54,830 bases of DNA, from the NCBI GenBank assembly GCA_002897615.1, contig BDTX01000014.1, positions 1 through 54,830 of the forward strand, given 5' to 3'. Each line of letters opens with the position of its first letter. Within the stretch, counting starts at the first letter, position 1. The position numbers and the translations under genes are program-made. The stretch is from a bacterium BMS3Bbin14. Lineage in GTDB: Bacteria > Desulfobacterota > Desulfobulbia > Desulfobulbales > Desulfobulbaceae. The notes beneath the pieces are model-generated. The model was not told the DNA's origin. It did no database searches and saw nothing but the letters and a program-made list of their open reading frames with translations. Positions 7,427-16,648 of the stretch are shown here, one piece after another.

Positions 7427-8362
7427 ATGACAGAAACTATCCTGCAAAATCCCGGCCAGGAGCCGCCGAACGGTGCAGCCCCGGTCGAGGAGCAACAGTT
7501 CTATTATTACCATATCCGTTTTCGCGACAAGGACCAGGAACATACCGTGCAATCGCATATCCCGGACCTGTCCCCGGGGGCAACGGTCATGGCCACCACC
7601 GACCATGGCCCCGAACCGGCCCGCATCGTCGGCCGGGCGCCGGGGGGGGCCGGGCCCGGCATGCAGCGGCCCGCGGCGTATGTGGCAACCCGCCGCGCCA
7701 ACCGCGAGGAAGAGGAAAAGTACGCGCGGCTGCCGAACCTCGAGCAAGAGGCCTTCGCGATCTGCCTCCGGCAGATCAAAAAACTCGATCTGCCCATGCA
7801 ACTGGTGCGGGTTGAGCGATTTTTCAACGGCTCGAAAATCATCTTTTTCTTCACCGCCGACAACCGGGTGGATTTCCGGGAACTGGTCAAAAGCCTGGTG
7901 CAGGAATTCCGGACCCGGGTGGAGATGCGGCAGATCGGCGTGCGGCACGAGACCAAGATGCTTGGCGGCATAGGCGCCTGCGGCCGGGAACTCTGTTGCT
8001 GTTCCTTTCTGAAAAAATTCGAGTCCATTTCCATCAAGATGGCCAAGACCCAGGACCTGCCGCTCAATCCGGCCAAGATATCCGGCCTCTGCAACCGGCT
8101 GCTCTGCTGCCTGACCTATGAGTACGATTCCTACCGGACCATGAAAAAAGGGATGCCCCGCCTCGGCAGGTGTATCAGTCATGAGGGCCAGGTGTACCGG
8201 ATTGTCCGGCTCATGCCCCTGCAGGGCAGCGTACTGGGCGTCTCCAGGGATGGCGAGGAGATCGTCCTGACCGAGGAACAATGGCAGGCCGCCAAACCGG
8301 TGCCCAAACCGGGGCTCAAGGGACCACACAAAGGGCCGACCAGGCCGACAACGAAAAAATGA
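7427..8362 (+). CDS. PSP1 C-terminal domain protein (RicT/YaaT-like)
   Basis: A 311-residue protein. Its core, about residues 90-245, is the PSP1/RicT domain, recognised by FNGSKIIFFFTADNRVDFRELV and by the cysteine clusters GACGRELCCCSFLKKF and GLCNRLLCCLTYEYDSY. In Bacillus the RicT protein works with partners in an iron-sulfur complex that steers RNA processing; the family is widespread next to holB and metG, as here. N- and C-terminal tails are low-complexity. The final codons overlap the metG start by four bases (ATGA). Confidence 0.92.
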   Translation: MTETILQNPGQEPPNGAAPVEEQQFYYYHIRFRDKDQEHTVQSHIPDLSPGATVMATTDHGPEPARIVGRAPGGAGPGMQRPAAYVATRRANREEEEKYARLPNLEQEAFAICLRQIKKLDLPMQLVRVERFFNGSKIIFFFTADNRVDFRELVKSLVQEFRTRVEMRQIGVRHETKMLGGIGACGRELCCCSFLKKFESISIKMAKTQDLPLNPAKISGLCNRLLCCLTYEYDSYRTMKKGMPRLGRCISHEGQVYRIVRLMPLQGSVLGVSRDGEEIVLTEEQWQAAKPVPKPGLKGPHKGPTRPTTKK

Positions 8363-10296
8363 CTACCTATATTACCACTCCCATATACTACGTGAATGCC
8401 ATGCCCCACCTCGGGCATGCCTATACCTCGATCGTGACCGACGCCTACAGCCGTTACCGGCGATTATGCGGCGACGAGGTCCGCTTCCAGACCGGCACCG
8501 ACGAACACGGCGAGAAAATCTTCCAGGCGGCGGAGCAGGAAGGGGTCTCGCCCAAAGAGTATGCCGACCGGATCAGCGCCGCCTTTCGACAGACCTGGCC
8601 TCTTCTCGGGGTGCGGCCGGACCACTTTATCCGCACCACCGATCCCGAACACATCAAGACCGTACAGGATATCCTGCAACAGGTCCATGACCGGGGCGAC
8701 ATCTACTTCAGCGAATATTCCGGCCTCTACTGCCGGGGCTGCGAGCGGTTTCTCACCGCCAAGGAACTGGTGGACGGCAACTGCCCCGATCACCAGCAGC
8801 CGCCCACCGCGATCGCCGAACAGAATTACTTCTTCCGGATGAGCAAGTACCAGGACTGGCTCATCGACCATATCAGGAACAACCCGGAATTCATCACGCC
8901 GGAGCGTTACCGCAACGAGGTGCTCGCCTTTCTCAAGGCCCCCCTGGAAGACCTCTGCATCTCCCGGCCCACATCGCGCCTGACCTGGGGCATCCCCCTG
9001 CCCTTTGACGACAAGTTCGTCACCTATGTCTGGTTTGACGCCCTGATCAACTATCTCACCGGGATCGGCTACCCGGACGGCCCTGACTTCGACCGCTACT
9101 GGGCTGCGGCCGAACACGTCATCGCCAAGGACATTCTCAAGCCCCATGCCATTTACTGGCCCACCATGCTCCGGGCCATGGGACTGCCCCCCTATCGCCG
9201 CCTGCATGTCCACGGCTACTGGAACGTGGACGAGACCAAGATGTCCAAATCCATCGGCAACGTGGTCCGTCCCGGGGAGCTGGTTGAGCAGTACGGGGTG
9301 GACACCGTGCGCTACTTTGTGCTGCGGGAGATGTCCTTCGGCCTTGACGCCTCTTTTTCCGGCCGGGCCCTGGTCGCCCGCCGCAATTCGGACCTGGCCA
9401 ATGACCTGGGCAACCTCTTTTCCCGGTCCCTGACCATGATCGACAAGTACGCGGACGGGATCGTCCCGGAACCCGATGCCGGGACCATGACCGACGCCGA
9501 CCGCGAACTGATTGCCAATGTAGAGCGGATGGTCGGCGAGTACCGACAAGCCATGGACGGTTTCGGCTTCAACCGGGCCCTGCAGGAAATATGGCAGGTG
9601 ATCGGCCGGCTGAACCGTTTTATCGTCACCAACGCCCCCTGGGAGCTGGCCAGGGACCCGGCCCAAAAAGGCCGGCTGATGACCATGCTCTTTCTGCTGG
9701 CCGAGGGGTTGCGCCTGATCACCCTGGTGCTGCAACCCTTTATGCCGGAAACGGCCGCCAAGATGGCGGCCGCCCTGGGTCTTGAGACCGAGCTGGAAAC
9801 AGCCTCCCTGGAAAAGGCGGGACGCTGGGGGCAGATGGTCCCGGGCCACCGGATTTCCCCGGGGGCGCAACTCTTTCCGCGCCTGGACAAGAAGAACAAC
9901 CAGCCGCCGCAGCCACAGCAAAAACAGAAGAAAAAAGAAAAAGAGGCCGCCGCCGAAGAGGGGCTGGTCGACTTTGACCAGTTCGGCAAGCTGGACCTGC
10001 GGGTGGCCGAGGTCGTGGCCGCCGAAAAGATCAAAAAATCGGCAAAGCTCTTGAAGCTGACCCTGAAGGCACCTGAAGAACGAACCGTAGTGGCCGGTAT
10101 CGGCAAACATTACCAGCCCGAAGAGTTAATCGGCAGACAGGTGCTCATCGTGGCCAACCTGAAACCGGTCAAACTCATGGGCGTCACCTCGCATGGCATG
10201 GTGCTGGCAGCCAAGGAGATCGATGCCGACGGCAACGAACAGCTTGTCCTGTCCACCGTTGCCGGGGCCATCGCCCCGGGCAGCAAAGTGGCGTGA
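8359..10296 (+). CDS. metG: Methionine-tRNA ligase
   Basis: A 645-residue class I aminoacyl-tRNA synthetase. The HIGH-like motif is PHLGHAY, the KMSKS motif is intact (DETKMSKSIGNVV), and a reduced zinc knuckle is present (CRGCERFLTAKELVDGNCPDH region). After a Lys/Glu-rich linker (QQKQKKKEKEAAAEE) comes a C-terminal tRNA-binding domain of the Trbp111 type from about residue 545. I chose the ATG at 8359, which overlaps the previous stop and gives the family N-terminus MTTYITTPIYYVNAMPHLGH; a longer in-frame reading from 8281 is not needed. Confidence 0.97.
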   Translation: MTTYITTPIYYVNAMPHLGHAYTSIVTDAYSRYRRLCGDEVRFQTGTDEHGEKIFQAAEQEGVSPKEYADRISAAFRQTWPLLGVRPDHFIRTTDPEHIKTVQDILQQVHDRGDIYFSEYSGLYCRGCERFLTAKELVDGNCPDHQQPPTAIAEQNYFFRMSKYQDWLIDHIRNNPEFITPERYRNEVLAFLKAPLEDLCISRPTSRLTWGIPLPFDDKFVTYVWFDALINYLTGIGYPDGPDFDRYWAAAEHVIAKDILKPHAIYWPTMLRAMGLPPYRRLHVHGYWNVDETKMSKSIGNVVRPGELVEQYGVDTVRYFVLREMSFGLDASFSGRALVARRNSDLANDLGNLFSRSLTMIDKYADGIVPEPDAGTMTDADRELIANVERMVGEYRQAMDGFGFNRALQEIWQVIGRLNRFIVTNAPWELARDPAQKGRLMTMLFLLAEGLRLITLVLQPFMPETAAKMAAALGLETELETASLEKAGRWGQMVPGHRISPGAQLFPRLDKKNNQPPQPQQKQKKKEKEAAAEEGLVDFDQFGKLDLRVAEVVAAEKIKKSAKLLKLTLKAPEERTVVAGIGKHYQPEELIGRQVLIVANLKPVKLMGVTSHGMVLAAKEIDADGNEQLVLSTVAGAIAPGSKVA

Positions 10297-10330
10297 CCAA
10301 AACCGGAAACCTTAACCCAATACCTTAATC

Positions 10331-10630
10331 ATGTTTATGCTCAGTAATTTTATCCTGGCCGTGGCCAAGCTCCTCAATTTTGTTCTCAGCGCCTATATCT
10401 GGATCGTCATCGCCCGGGCCGTCATTTCCTGGGTCAGTGCCGACCCCTACAACCCCATTGTCCGGTTCCTGATCAAGGCCACGGACCCGCTTCTCGAAAG
10501 GCTCCGACGGCTGCTGCCGCTCTCCATAGGCGGCATTGACCTGAGCCCCATGATCCTGATCCTGATCATCATTTTCCTGCAAAGCTTTCTGGTCCCGACC
10601 CTGGGACAGCTCGCCATGAATCTCCGCTAA
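10331..10630 (+). CDS. YggT family membrane protein
   Basis: A 99-residue integral membrane protein with one YggT repeat. It has two hydrophobic stretches (about 5-35 and 68-95) around the conserved IARAVISWVSADPYNPIVRFL and TDPLLERLRRLLP segment. YggT proteins are linked to cell division or osmotic adaptation in other bacteria; the exact function is not settled. It is followed after nine bases by the DUF167 gene, a common pairing. Confidence 0.92.
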   Translation: MFMLSNFILAVAKLLNFVLSAYIWIVIARAVISWVSADPYNPIVRFLIKATDPLLERLRRLLPLSIGGIDLSPMILILIIIFLQSFLVPTLGQLAMNLR

Positions 10631-10639
10631 GCCGCTGAG

Positions 10640-10960
10640 ATGCCCTGGCTGCACACCCTGCCTGACGGTCGGCTCCTGCTCACCCTGCACGTCCAGCCCC
10701 GGGCCGGTAAAGAACAACTGGCCGGCCTCCATGGCGAGGCCCTTAAAATCCGTCTGACCAGTCCGCCGATAGAGGGCCGGGCCAACAAGGCCGTCATTGC
10801 CCTGCTCGCCAGGCTCCTCCATCTGCCGAAATCGGCGGTGGTCATCAAAAGCGGCCTGCAAAGCCGCAGTAAACAGGTCCTTATTGCCGGCTGTGACGAA
10901 ACCACGGCCCGGCAAACCCTTCTCGGAGAAGAAGGACCAACCCGCAAAATAAAAACCTGA
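10640..10960 (+). CDS. DUF167 (YggU) family protein whose stop codon lies in a MITE
   Basis: A 106-residue protein of the DUF167/YggU family. The family signature is clear: LHVQPRAGKEQLAGLHG, LKIRLTSPPIEGRANKAVI and SGLQSRSKQVLI. Function is unknown. Its stop TGA (10958-10960) is bases 3-5 of the mobile element that begins at 10956 (CCTGAATCC). The C-terminus RKIKT was therefore set by that insertion, and a few native residues may have been lost or changed. Confidence 0.9.
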   Translation: MPWLHTLPDGRLLLTLHVQPRAGKEQLAGLHGEALKIRLTSPPIEGRANKAVIALLARLLHLPKSAVVIKSGLQSRSKQVLIAGCDETTARQTLLGEEGPTRKIKT

Positions 10961-11173
10961 ATCCGTGACGGCTTGAGGTAACACTTTATGCAATATGTGG
11001 AATTTATTGCATTGTTTAAAAATAAACGTATTTTCTGGTCTGCACCGCGCCGCCCTACGGGGCGCCCGATAACGGCGCAGCTGCTGCGTTGGCAACTAGT
11101 TGATATCACACCAGGATAATCAACATCGTTGCCGCCTTGCATCTGCACCGTTCTCGAACGCTCACGGATCCAG
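10956..11173 (+). mobile_element. MITE copy 1, full length
   Basis: A 218-bp miniature element. End A is CCTGAATCCGTGACGGCTTG and end B, read inward from the right, is CTGGATCCGTGAGCGTTCG; the two ends are inverted repeats over about 22 bp. It is flanked by AAAAA on both sides, consistent with a 5-bp target duplication. It contains no ORF of its own. It separates the DUF167 gene, which stops inside it, from the membrane-protein gene at 11193. I define this A-to-B order as the + orientation of the family. Confidence 0.88.
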
Positions 11174-11192
11174 AAAAAAGGAATCGTAAAAT

Positions 11193-12035
11193 ATGAGTAC
11201 CGAGATCGCCACAACAGGGGAACTTTTTTCGCAGGCCTGGGAGCAATACAAAGTACGGGCGCTGCCCATTCTTGCGGTTATGTTGATCAGCACGGTGCTG
11301 GTCGGCGGCTCGACGCTGGTGCTGATCTTTGGCGGCCTCATCGGCGGCGGCGTGATCAACCATGTAACCAGCAGTCCGGCCGGGGCCATTATTCTTTTCG
11401 GCGTCGTGCCGGTCCTGTTCCTCTTGGTCACCGCCCTTGTTTTCTGGTCGCAGACGGCCCTGCTGGCCCTGATCGTCAACGAGGAAATGGGGCTTATGGA
11501 CGCCCTGCATGCCGGCTGGCAATACTTCTGGCCCATGAGCAAAACGATATCCATCCTGTTGGGCATCGTCCTGATCGGCCTGGCGCTCGGAATTGTCCCC
11601 GGTCTCATTTTTATAGTCTGGTTTTCCTTCGGCCTTTTTATCCTGATCGATGAGGACCGCCCCGGTCTTGACGGACTGCTGGCCAGCAGGGAGTATGTGC
11701 GGGGTCACGGCTGGGACACATTTTTCAAATTTGTCCTGATCTGGGCCATCTCCTTAGTGGCCGGCATCATTCCCTTTGCCGGCCAGATTTTTTCCTTCCT
11801 GTTCACGCCTTTTCTCATGCTGTACCTGCTGGCCATTTACCGCAACCTGAAGGCAGTCAAAGGAGAAAAGGCCGTGGTGACGACCGGCCGGGCCGGCAGA
11901 CTGCTCTGGTCATGCCTGGCCGGCCTGGGCCTGATGCTCCCCGTAGTCGGATTGCTGGCGCTCATGGCCGCGGTCGTCCTGCACGGCCAGGAATGGCTGC
12001 TGGAACTGCGGCAGCTCATGCCCCCCGGTTATTAG
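11193..12035 (+). CDS. Polytopic membrane protein, unknown function
   Basis: A 280-residue protein with a short polar N-terminus (MSTEIATTGELFSQAWEQYK), resembling the start of DUF975-like or GlpQ-membrane-domain proteins, and about six hydrophobic segments spread over residues 24-270. No catalytic motif was seen. The motif GLFILIDEDRPGLDGLLASR between membrane segments resembles the 'lost copy' helices of that broad membrane family. A MITE ends 19 bases upstream, and the ribosome site AAAGGAAT lies just outside it. The stop TAG is the first part of the 195-bp tandem duplication. Confidence 0.75.
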   Translation: MSTEIATTGELFSQAWEQYKVRALPILAVMLISTVLVGGSTLVLIFGGLIGGGVINHVTSSPAGAIILFGVVPVLFLLVTALVFWSQTALLALIVNEEMGLMDALHAGWQYFWPMSKTISILLGIVLIGLALGIVPGLIFIVWFSFGLFILIDEDRPGLDGLLASREYVRGHGWDTFFKFVLIWAISLVAGIIPFAGQIFSFLFTPFLMLYLLAIYRNLKAVKGEKAVVTTGRAGRLLWSCLAGLGLMLPVVGLLALMAAVVLHGQEWLLELRQLMPPGY

Positions 12036-12423
12036 GCCGGCGCCGGTATAACCCGGCACCGGGCATACGCTTCGCTGTTGGGTTTCGCCTGAGATTTACG
12101 AACATGCGGCAACCATGCAATCGTCGTAGGTTGGGTTGAGGAACGAAACCCAACGATCAGAAGGCGCGGCTCAACCGCAACCTACACTTATTGGAAAGTC
12201 ACTACATGTAGGGCCTGACTGACTACTTAGGCCGGCGCCGGTATAACCCGGCACCGGGCATACGCTTCGCTGTTGGGTTTCGCCTGAGATTTACGAACAT
12301 GCGGCAACCATGCAATCGTCGTAGGTTGGGTTGAGGAACGAAACCCAACGATCAGAAGGCGCGGCTCAACCGCAACCTACACTTATTGGAAAGTCACTAC
12401 ATGTAGGGCCTGACTGACTACTT
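12034..12423. repeat. Perfect tandem duplication of a 195-bp unit
   Basis: Bases 12034-12228 and 12229-12423 are identical by eye over all 195 positions. Each unit contains an inverted-repeat element of the type CTGTTGGGTTTCGC ... GTAGGTTGGGTTGAGGAACG, whose GAAACCCAAC arms can pair; such GTAGGTTGGGTTGAGG palindromes are scattered in many bacterial genomes. The unit starts at the stop codon of the membrane-protein gene (11193-12035). Perfect identity of non-coding copies suggests a recent duplication. No gene is seen in 12036-12468. Confidence 0.93.
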
Positions 12424-12468
12424 AGGCCGAAGCGGATGCCCTTGTATAACCGGGAATTCTCCCCATGA

Positions 12469-12810
12469 TCAGCAACCGCAGCCGCTGCTGGAACAGGAGC
12501 CGCCGCAGCCGCTGTTCCCGGACAGCGGCATGGTGGAGGTTATGGAGAAACCGCTGCTGCAACCGCACCCCCCGGGCTCGACAAAATCCACCTTGACGGC
12601 GCCGCAGCGGCCCATCAGTTCCTGGTCAATGACGACCGACAGCCCTTCCAGCTCAACCGCCGTATCCGTCTCCTTCCGCTCGTCCAGGGCCAGAGACAGG
12701 GATGAGCCGGAGCAGCTGTTCAAGATGATCACCCGCACCGGCGAATCGATCTTATTCTGTGCCAGGTGTTCCTTTATCTTCCGGACTGCCAGGTCAGTTA
12801 CTTCAAGCAT
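12469..12810 (-). CDS. HesB/IscA-like protein with Cys-rich tail (cysteine form)
   Basis: A 113-residue protein of the HesB/IscA-like fold, related to iron-sulfur carriers. It starts MLEVTDLAVRKIKEHL, carries Cys33 in ILNSCSGSSLSLALDE, and ends in a Gly/Ser/Cys-rich tail (GNSGCGGSCSSSGCGC). I chose the ATG at 12810, with ribosome site GAGAGG, because upstream codons are not family-like. Its closest relative in the window is the selenoprotein at 49887-50228, which has the same length and a UGA aligned with Cys33. It lies downstream of hdrA-flpD on the same strand after a 138-base gap. Client proteins are unknown. Confidence 0.88.
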   Translation of the reverse strand: MLEVTDLAVRKIKEHLAQNKIDSPVRVIILNSCSGSSLSLALDERKETDTAVELEGLSVVIDQELMGRCGAVKVDFVEPGGCGCSSGFSITSTMPLSGNSGCGGSCSSSGCGC

Positions 12811-12948
12811 AATGCTACCTCTCGTGTTGAGTGTTAATAAAATAATGGATTCCCGCCGCCGGGTCGGCGCCGGGTTGGTCTGTATTCCGTGGTCCATGGT
12901 CAGGGAGAGATGATCCGAGCAGCCGGCTGCTGATATTGCCTGGTCCAC

Positions 12949-13560
12949 TTACAGCCCCCCTGCCGTCAGGCCGGTCAGGGCCTTGTCGCACTTGGCCCGC
13001 ACCAGGGCGGCGATGCCCTCCCTGGAGAAATCACCGCTTTTCATCATCTCCCGGGAAGCGTTGATCAGGCCGATGCGAATCTTGCGGCCCCCGGCGGCCT
13101 CGGCGGCATGGGCCAAGGCCTGCCGCGGATCGGCGGCCCCGGTCCCCTCTGCCGGACCGAGTGGTCCCAGCTCCGCCACCTGCCGGGTAAAGGCGGTGAT
13201 GATCCTGACGAAATTGGGCCCCTCGGCAGCCGAGGCCCAGTCGATAAGAAATCGCTGCCGGTCAATCCCGAGACGTTGCAGGGTTTCATGCACCAGGGCG
13301 GCGGAAACCAGGGCGTGGTAATTGCCGGTCTGGTAATGGCATTCGCCGGGATGGCAGCCGCCGACAAAGATACCGTCCGCGCCGTCGGCCAGGCCTTCCA
13401 AGGGAAAAGACGGGTCAAGGCGGCCGGTGCACATGAGGCGGATAACCCGCAGGTTGGGCGGATACTGGTAGCGTCCGACCCCGGCCGAGTCAGCGGCGGT
13501 ATAGCAGCACCAGTTACATAAAAAACCGAGAATCCTGGGTTCATACGTTGCAGAGGACAT
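12949..13560 (-). CDS. FlpD/MvhD-type hydrogenase iron-sulfur (delta) subunit
   Basis: A 203-residue protein of the MvhD/FlpD family, which passes electrons between a donor and heterodisulfide-reductase-like HdrA through a [2Fe-2S] centre. Conserved segments are GFLCNWCCYTAADSAG (12-27), IRLMCTGRLDP, and the GGCHPGECHYQTGN motif. I chose the ATG at 13560, with AAGGAG seven bases upstream; a longer in-frame reading antisense to hdrA is spurious. The start overlaps the hdrA stop by 20 bases, so the two are coupled. The family often carries selenocysteine, but here all sites are cysteine. Confidence 0.93.
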   Translation of the reverse strand: MSSATYEPRILGFLCNWCCYTAADSAGVGRYQYPPNLRVIRLMCTGRLDPSFPLEGLADGADGIFVGGCHPGECHYQTGNYHALVSAALVHETLQRLGIDRQRFLIDWASAAEGPNFVRIITAFTRQVAELGPLGPAEGTGAADPRQALAHAAEAAGGRKIRIGLINASREMMKSGDFSREGIAALVRAKCDKALTGLTAGGL

Positions 13561-16500
13561 TTTCTTCTCCTTGGGGTTCAGTACTGTGATCCATGGGGCT
13601 GCCAAAGGCCCGGATCTGGGCCTGGATGGAATGCAGGGAAAACCTGCCCATGTCAACGGCCATGCTCGGGCAGCGGGCCGCACAGATGCCGCAGCCCTTG
13701 CAGGAGGCGGTGATGGTGCGGGCCTTGCGCATCTTGCCCTCCTTGTACATTTCAATGGCCTTGTACGGGCAGAACATTTCACAGGCCCCGCAGCCGATAC
13801 ATGCTGCCGCATCGATCTGCGACACCACGGGTTCGGGCGTAATCGAGCCGCGGGCCAGGGGCTGGCAGGCGCGGCCGGCCGCGGCCTGGGCCTGGGCGAT
13901 GGATTCGTCCATGGTCTTGGGTCCGTGGGCCAGGCCGCAGACATAGACCCCGTCCACTGCCAGGTCCACCGGCCGCAGCTTGACATGGGCCTCCAGGAAG
14001 AATTTTTCCGCCGTCAACGGCACTTTCAGCATCCGGGCCAGACGGCCGGTCTCTTCCGGTTCAATCCCCACCGACAACACGAGCATGTCGGCATCCAGCT
14101 CGATATCCTCACCCAGCAGTTCATCAAAGGCCTTGACCTTGAGCGGGCTCGATCTGGCGCGGCCGGGGGACACTAGCGGCGGCCGGTCCGGCTGGTAACG
14201 GCTGAAGATGACACCGAGTTGCCGCGCTTCCCGGTAATCGTCCTCCATAAAGCCGTAGGCCCGCATATCCCGGTAATAGACGGTAACGGCCAGGTCCGGG
14301 CGCAACTTTTTGAGACGCAGCGCGTTCTTCAGGGCCTGGCCGCAGCAGACCCGGCTGCAGTAGGAAAGATCTTCGCCCCGGGAACCGACGCACTGGATCA
14401 TCACCACCTGTCTGATTTTGGCGGCCAGGGGCCGCTTGGCGGCGAGACGCTTTTCCAGGTCCATCTGGGTCAGGACCCGGCCGGATTCGCCGTACAGGTA
14501 TTTTTTGGGGGTATAGGGCCGGCCGCCGGTGGCGATGACCACTACCCCGTGATTCACGACCACGCTCTGTCCGGACCGGGCCAGGGTGGTGGTAAAGCTG
14601 CCCACATAGCCGGAAATGGCGGCTACCGAAGTACCAGTATGCACGGTGATCAGCTGATTTTTCCTGACTTTGTTGACGAGGGCCTCTATTTTCCGCCTGG
14701 GGTCGGCGCCGTGCCGGTCCGCACTGAGCAGCAATCCCCGGCCGCCCAGTTCCCGGCCCTGCTCCACCAGGGTGCATTCATAGCCCTGCCCGGCAATGGC
14801 CAGGGCGGCTGTCAGGCCGGCCAGACCGCCGCCCACCACCAGGGCCGCGGGGATGACCGGCAGTTGCTGTTCCGCCAGCGGGACCAGGCAGGCGGCCTTG
14901 GCCACGGCCATGCGCACCAGGTCCCTGGCCTTCAGCGTGGCCTTTTCCGGTTCCTGCATGTGGACCCAGGAACACTGGTCACGGATATTGGCCATCTCGA
15001 ACAGGGAGCGGTTGAGTCCCGCATCACGCAGGGTGGCCTGGAACAGGGGCTCATGGGTGCGCGGCGTGCAGGCCGCGACCACGATGCGGTTCAGACGCTG
15101 TTCCCGGATGATGTCAACCAGCAGTTTCTGGGTATCCTGGGAACAGGAATAGAGATTGTCCGTGGCATAGGTCACGCCGGGCAGGGTCCCGGCATAGGCC
15201 GTCACCGCCGGCACGTCCACCACCCCGCCGATATTGATGCCGCAGTGGCAGACAAAGACCCCGATGCGCACCTCTTCTTCGCTGATGTCCCGTTCCGCCG
15301 GATATTCGGCCTGCACGGTTTCGGTATTGCGGGCCGCGGCCTGCAGGGCGGAGCAGAGCCCGGCCGCGCCGCCGGCCTGGGTCACTGAATCGGGAATATC
15401 CTTGGGACCCTGAAAGGCGCCGATCACATAGACGCCGGGCCGGGAGGTCTGCAGGGGAGTATATGTTCCGGTGGCGGCGAAATCGTAGCGGTTCAGCTCA
15501 ATGCCGCAGGCCTGCCGCAGGGCTTTCGCGTCGTCCGGCGCTTCCAGCCCCTGGGAGAGGACGACCAGGTCGAATTTCTCAAACTGATGACGGCCGGTCT
15601 CATCCACCCAGGTAAGCAGCAGACGGCCGTCGAAGACGTCTTCCACCCTGGGCGGACGGGCGTAGATAATCCGGAAGTTGTTGGCCCTGGTTGCCCGTTC
15701 ACGCGCGGCGTCAAAGCCCTTGCCGTGGGTGCGGATGTCCAGGAAAAAGAGGGTGATTTCCGCCTCCGGATCATGCTCCCGGGCCAGGGTGGCCTGCTTG
15801 ATGGCATACATGCAGCACACCGAGGAGCAGTAGTTGTTGCCGCATCTCTCGTCGCGGGAACCGATGCACTGCAGGAAGGCGATTTTTTTGGGATGTCTGC
15901 CGTCCGAGGGCCGGAGGATCTCACCGCCGGTCGGACCGGAGGCGCACATGAGCCGTTCGTGCTCAAAGGCGGAGATGACATCCCGGAAGCGGCCCCAGCC
16001 GTATTGGCGCAGGACCTCCGAATCCACCCGGCCGAAACCGGGGGCCAGCACCACCGAACCCACCCGGATATCGATGATCTCTTCCTGACCGCCGAAGCGG
16101 ATGGCCCCGGCCCGGCAGACCACGGCGCAGAGGCCGCAGGTGTCATGGTTGAGCTGCAGGCAGGCCTGGGGGTCGATATGGTAGCTGGCCGGCACGGCCT
16201 GGGCATAGTCGATATGAATGGCATGGACCAGGGACAGGTTTTCGTTGAAATCGTCGCCGATCTGTTTGAGGCAGTAGATGGTGCACAGGCCGCAGCCGGT
16301 GCAGGTTTCCTCGTCGACGAAGCGGCTTTTTCTGCGGAGCCGGGCGGTAAAGTTGCCCGCTTCACCCTTGAGTTCCAGCAGTTCGGACTTGGTCAGGATC
16401 TCGATATTGGGATCACGGCCCGCCTCCACCAGTTTGGGAGCCAGGATGCAGAGGGAGCAGTCGTTGGTCGGAAAGGTCTTGTCCAGCCGGGCCATGACCC

Positions 16501-16648
16501 CGCCGATGGCGGCCGTCTTTTCCAGCAGGTAGACCTTGAACCCCAGTGCGGTCAGGTCCAGGGCGGCCTGGACGCCGGCCACGCCGCCGCCCACCACCAG
16601 CACCGAGCCCTGCCGATCGGCAGGTCCGGAAGGATGAACTTCATTCAT
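13541..16648 (-). CDS. hdrA: HdrA-like FAD/iron-sulfur electron-transfer protein, double-FAD form
   Basis: A 1035-residue cytoplasmic flavoprotein. The first FAD site is VLVVGGGVAGVQAALDL (about 16-32) and a second complete one is ALVVGGGLAGLTAALAI (about 605-621), so two HdrA-type modules are fused. Iron-sulfur motifs include CTGCGLCTIYC, CGLCAVVC, and near the C-terminus CIGCGACEMFC and CKGCGICAARC. HdrA proteins bifurcate or confurcate electrons through FAD, and FlpD next door is the usual link to a hydrogenase or formate dehydrogenase. No hdrB or hdrC is adjacent, so the partner disulfide or other acceptor is unknown. The start has GGAGAAGAC upstream. Confidence 0.94.
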   Translation of the reverse strand: MNEVHPSGPADRQGSVLVVGGGVAGVQAALDLTALGFKVYLLEKTAAIGGVMARLDKTFPTNDCSLCILAPKLVEAGRDPNIEILTKSELLELKGEAGNFTARLRRKSRFVDEETCTGCGLCTIYCLKQIGDDFNENLSLVHAIHIDYAQAVPASYHIDPQACLQLNHDTCGLCAVVCRAGAIRFGGQEEIIDIRVGSVVLAPGFGRVDSEVLRQYGWGRFRDVISAFEHERLMCASGPTGGEILRPSDGRHPKKIAFLQCIGSRDERCGNNYCSSVCCMYAIKQATLAREHDPEAEITLFFLDIRTHGKGFDAARERATRANNFRIIYARPPRVEDVFDGRLLLTWVDETGRHQFEKFDLVVLSQGLEAPDDAKALRQACGIELNRYDFAATGTYTPLQTSRPGVYVIGAFQGPKDIPDSVTQAGGAAGLCSALQAAARNTETVQAEYPAERDISEEEVRIGVFVCHCGINIGGVVDVPAVTAYAGTLPGVTYATDNLYSCSQDTQKLLVDIIREQRLNRIVVAACTPRTHEPLFQATLRDAGLNRSLFEMANIRDQCSWVHMQEPEKATLKARDLVRMAVAKAACLVPLAEQQLPVIPAALVVGGGLAGLTAALAIAGQGYECTLVEQGRELGGRGLLLSADRHGADPRRKIEALVNKVRKNQLITVHTGTSVAAISGYVGSFTTTLARSGQSVVVNHGVVVIATGGRPYTPKKYLYGESGRVLTQMDLEKRLAAKRPLAAKIRQVVMIQCVGSRGEDLSYCSRVCCGQALKNALRLKKLRPDLAVTVYYRDMRAYGFMEDDYREARQLGVIFSRYQPDRPPLVSPGRARSSPLKVKAFDELLGEDIELDADMLVLSVGIEPEETGRLARMLKVPLTAEKFFLEAHVKLRPVDLAVDGVYVCGLAHGPKTMDESIAQAQAAAGRACQPLARGSITPEPVVSQIDAAACIGCGACEMFCPYKAIEMYKEGKMRKARTITASCKGCGICAARCPSMAVDMGRFSLHSIQAQIRAFGSPMDHSTEPQGEENVLCNV

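Noticed and set aside
8464..10110. 548-codon - strand ORF over metG
   Set aside because: Antisense shadow; metG on the + strand has all catalytic motifs.
10956..11173. The 219-bp repeats as integron attC sites
   Set aside because: They have symmetrical 22-bp terminal inverted repeats and 5-bp target duplications, occur in both orientations and are far from the integron; they lack R'/R'' boxes.
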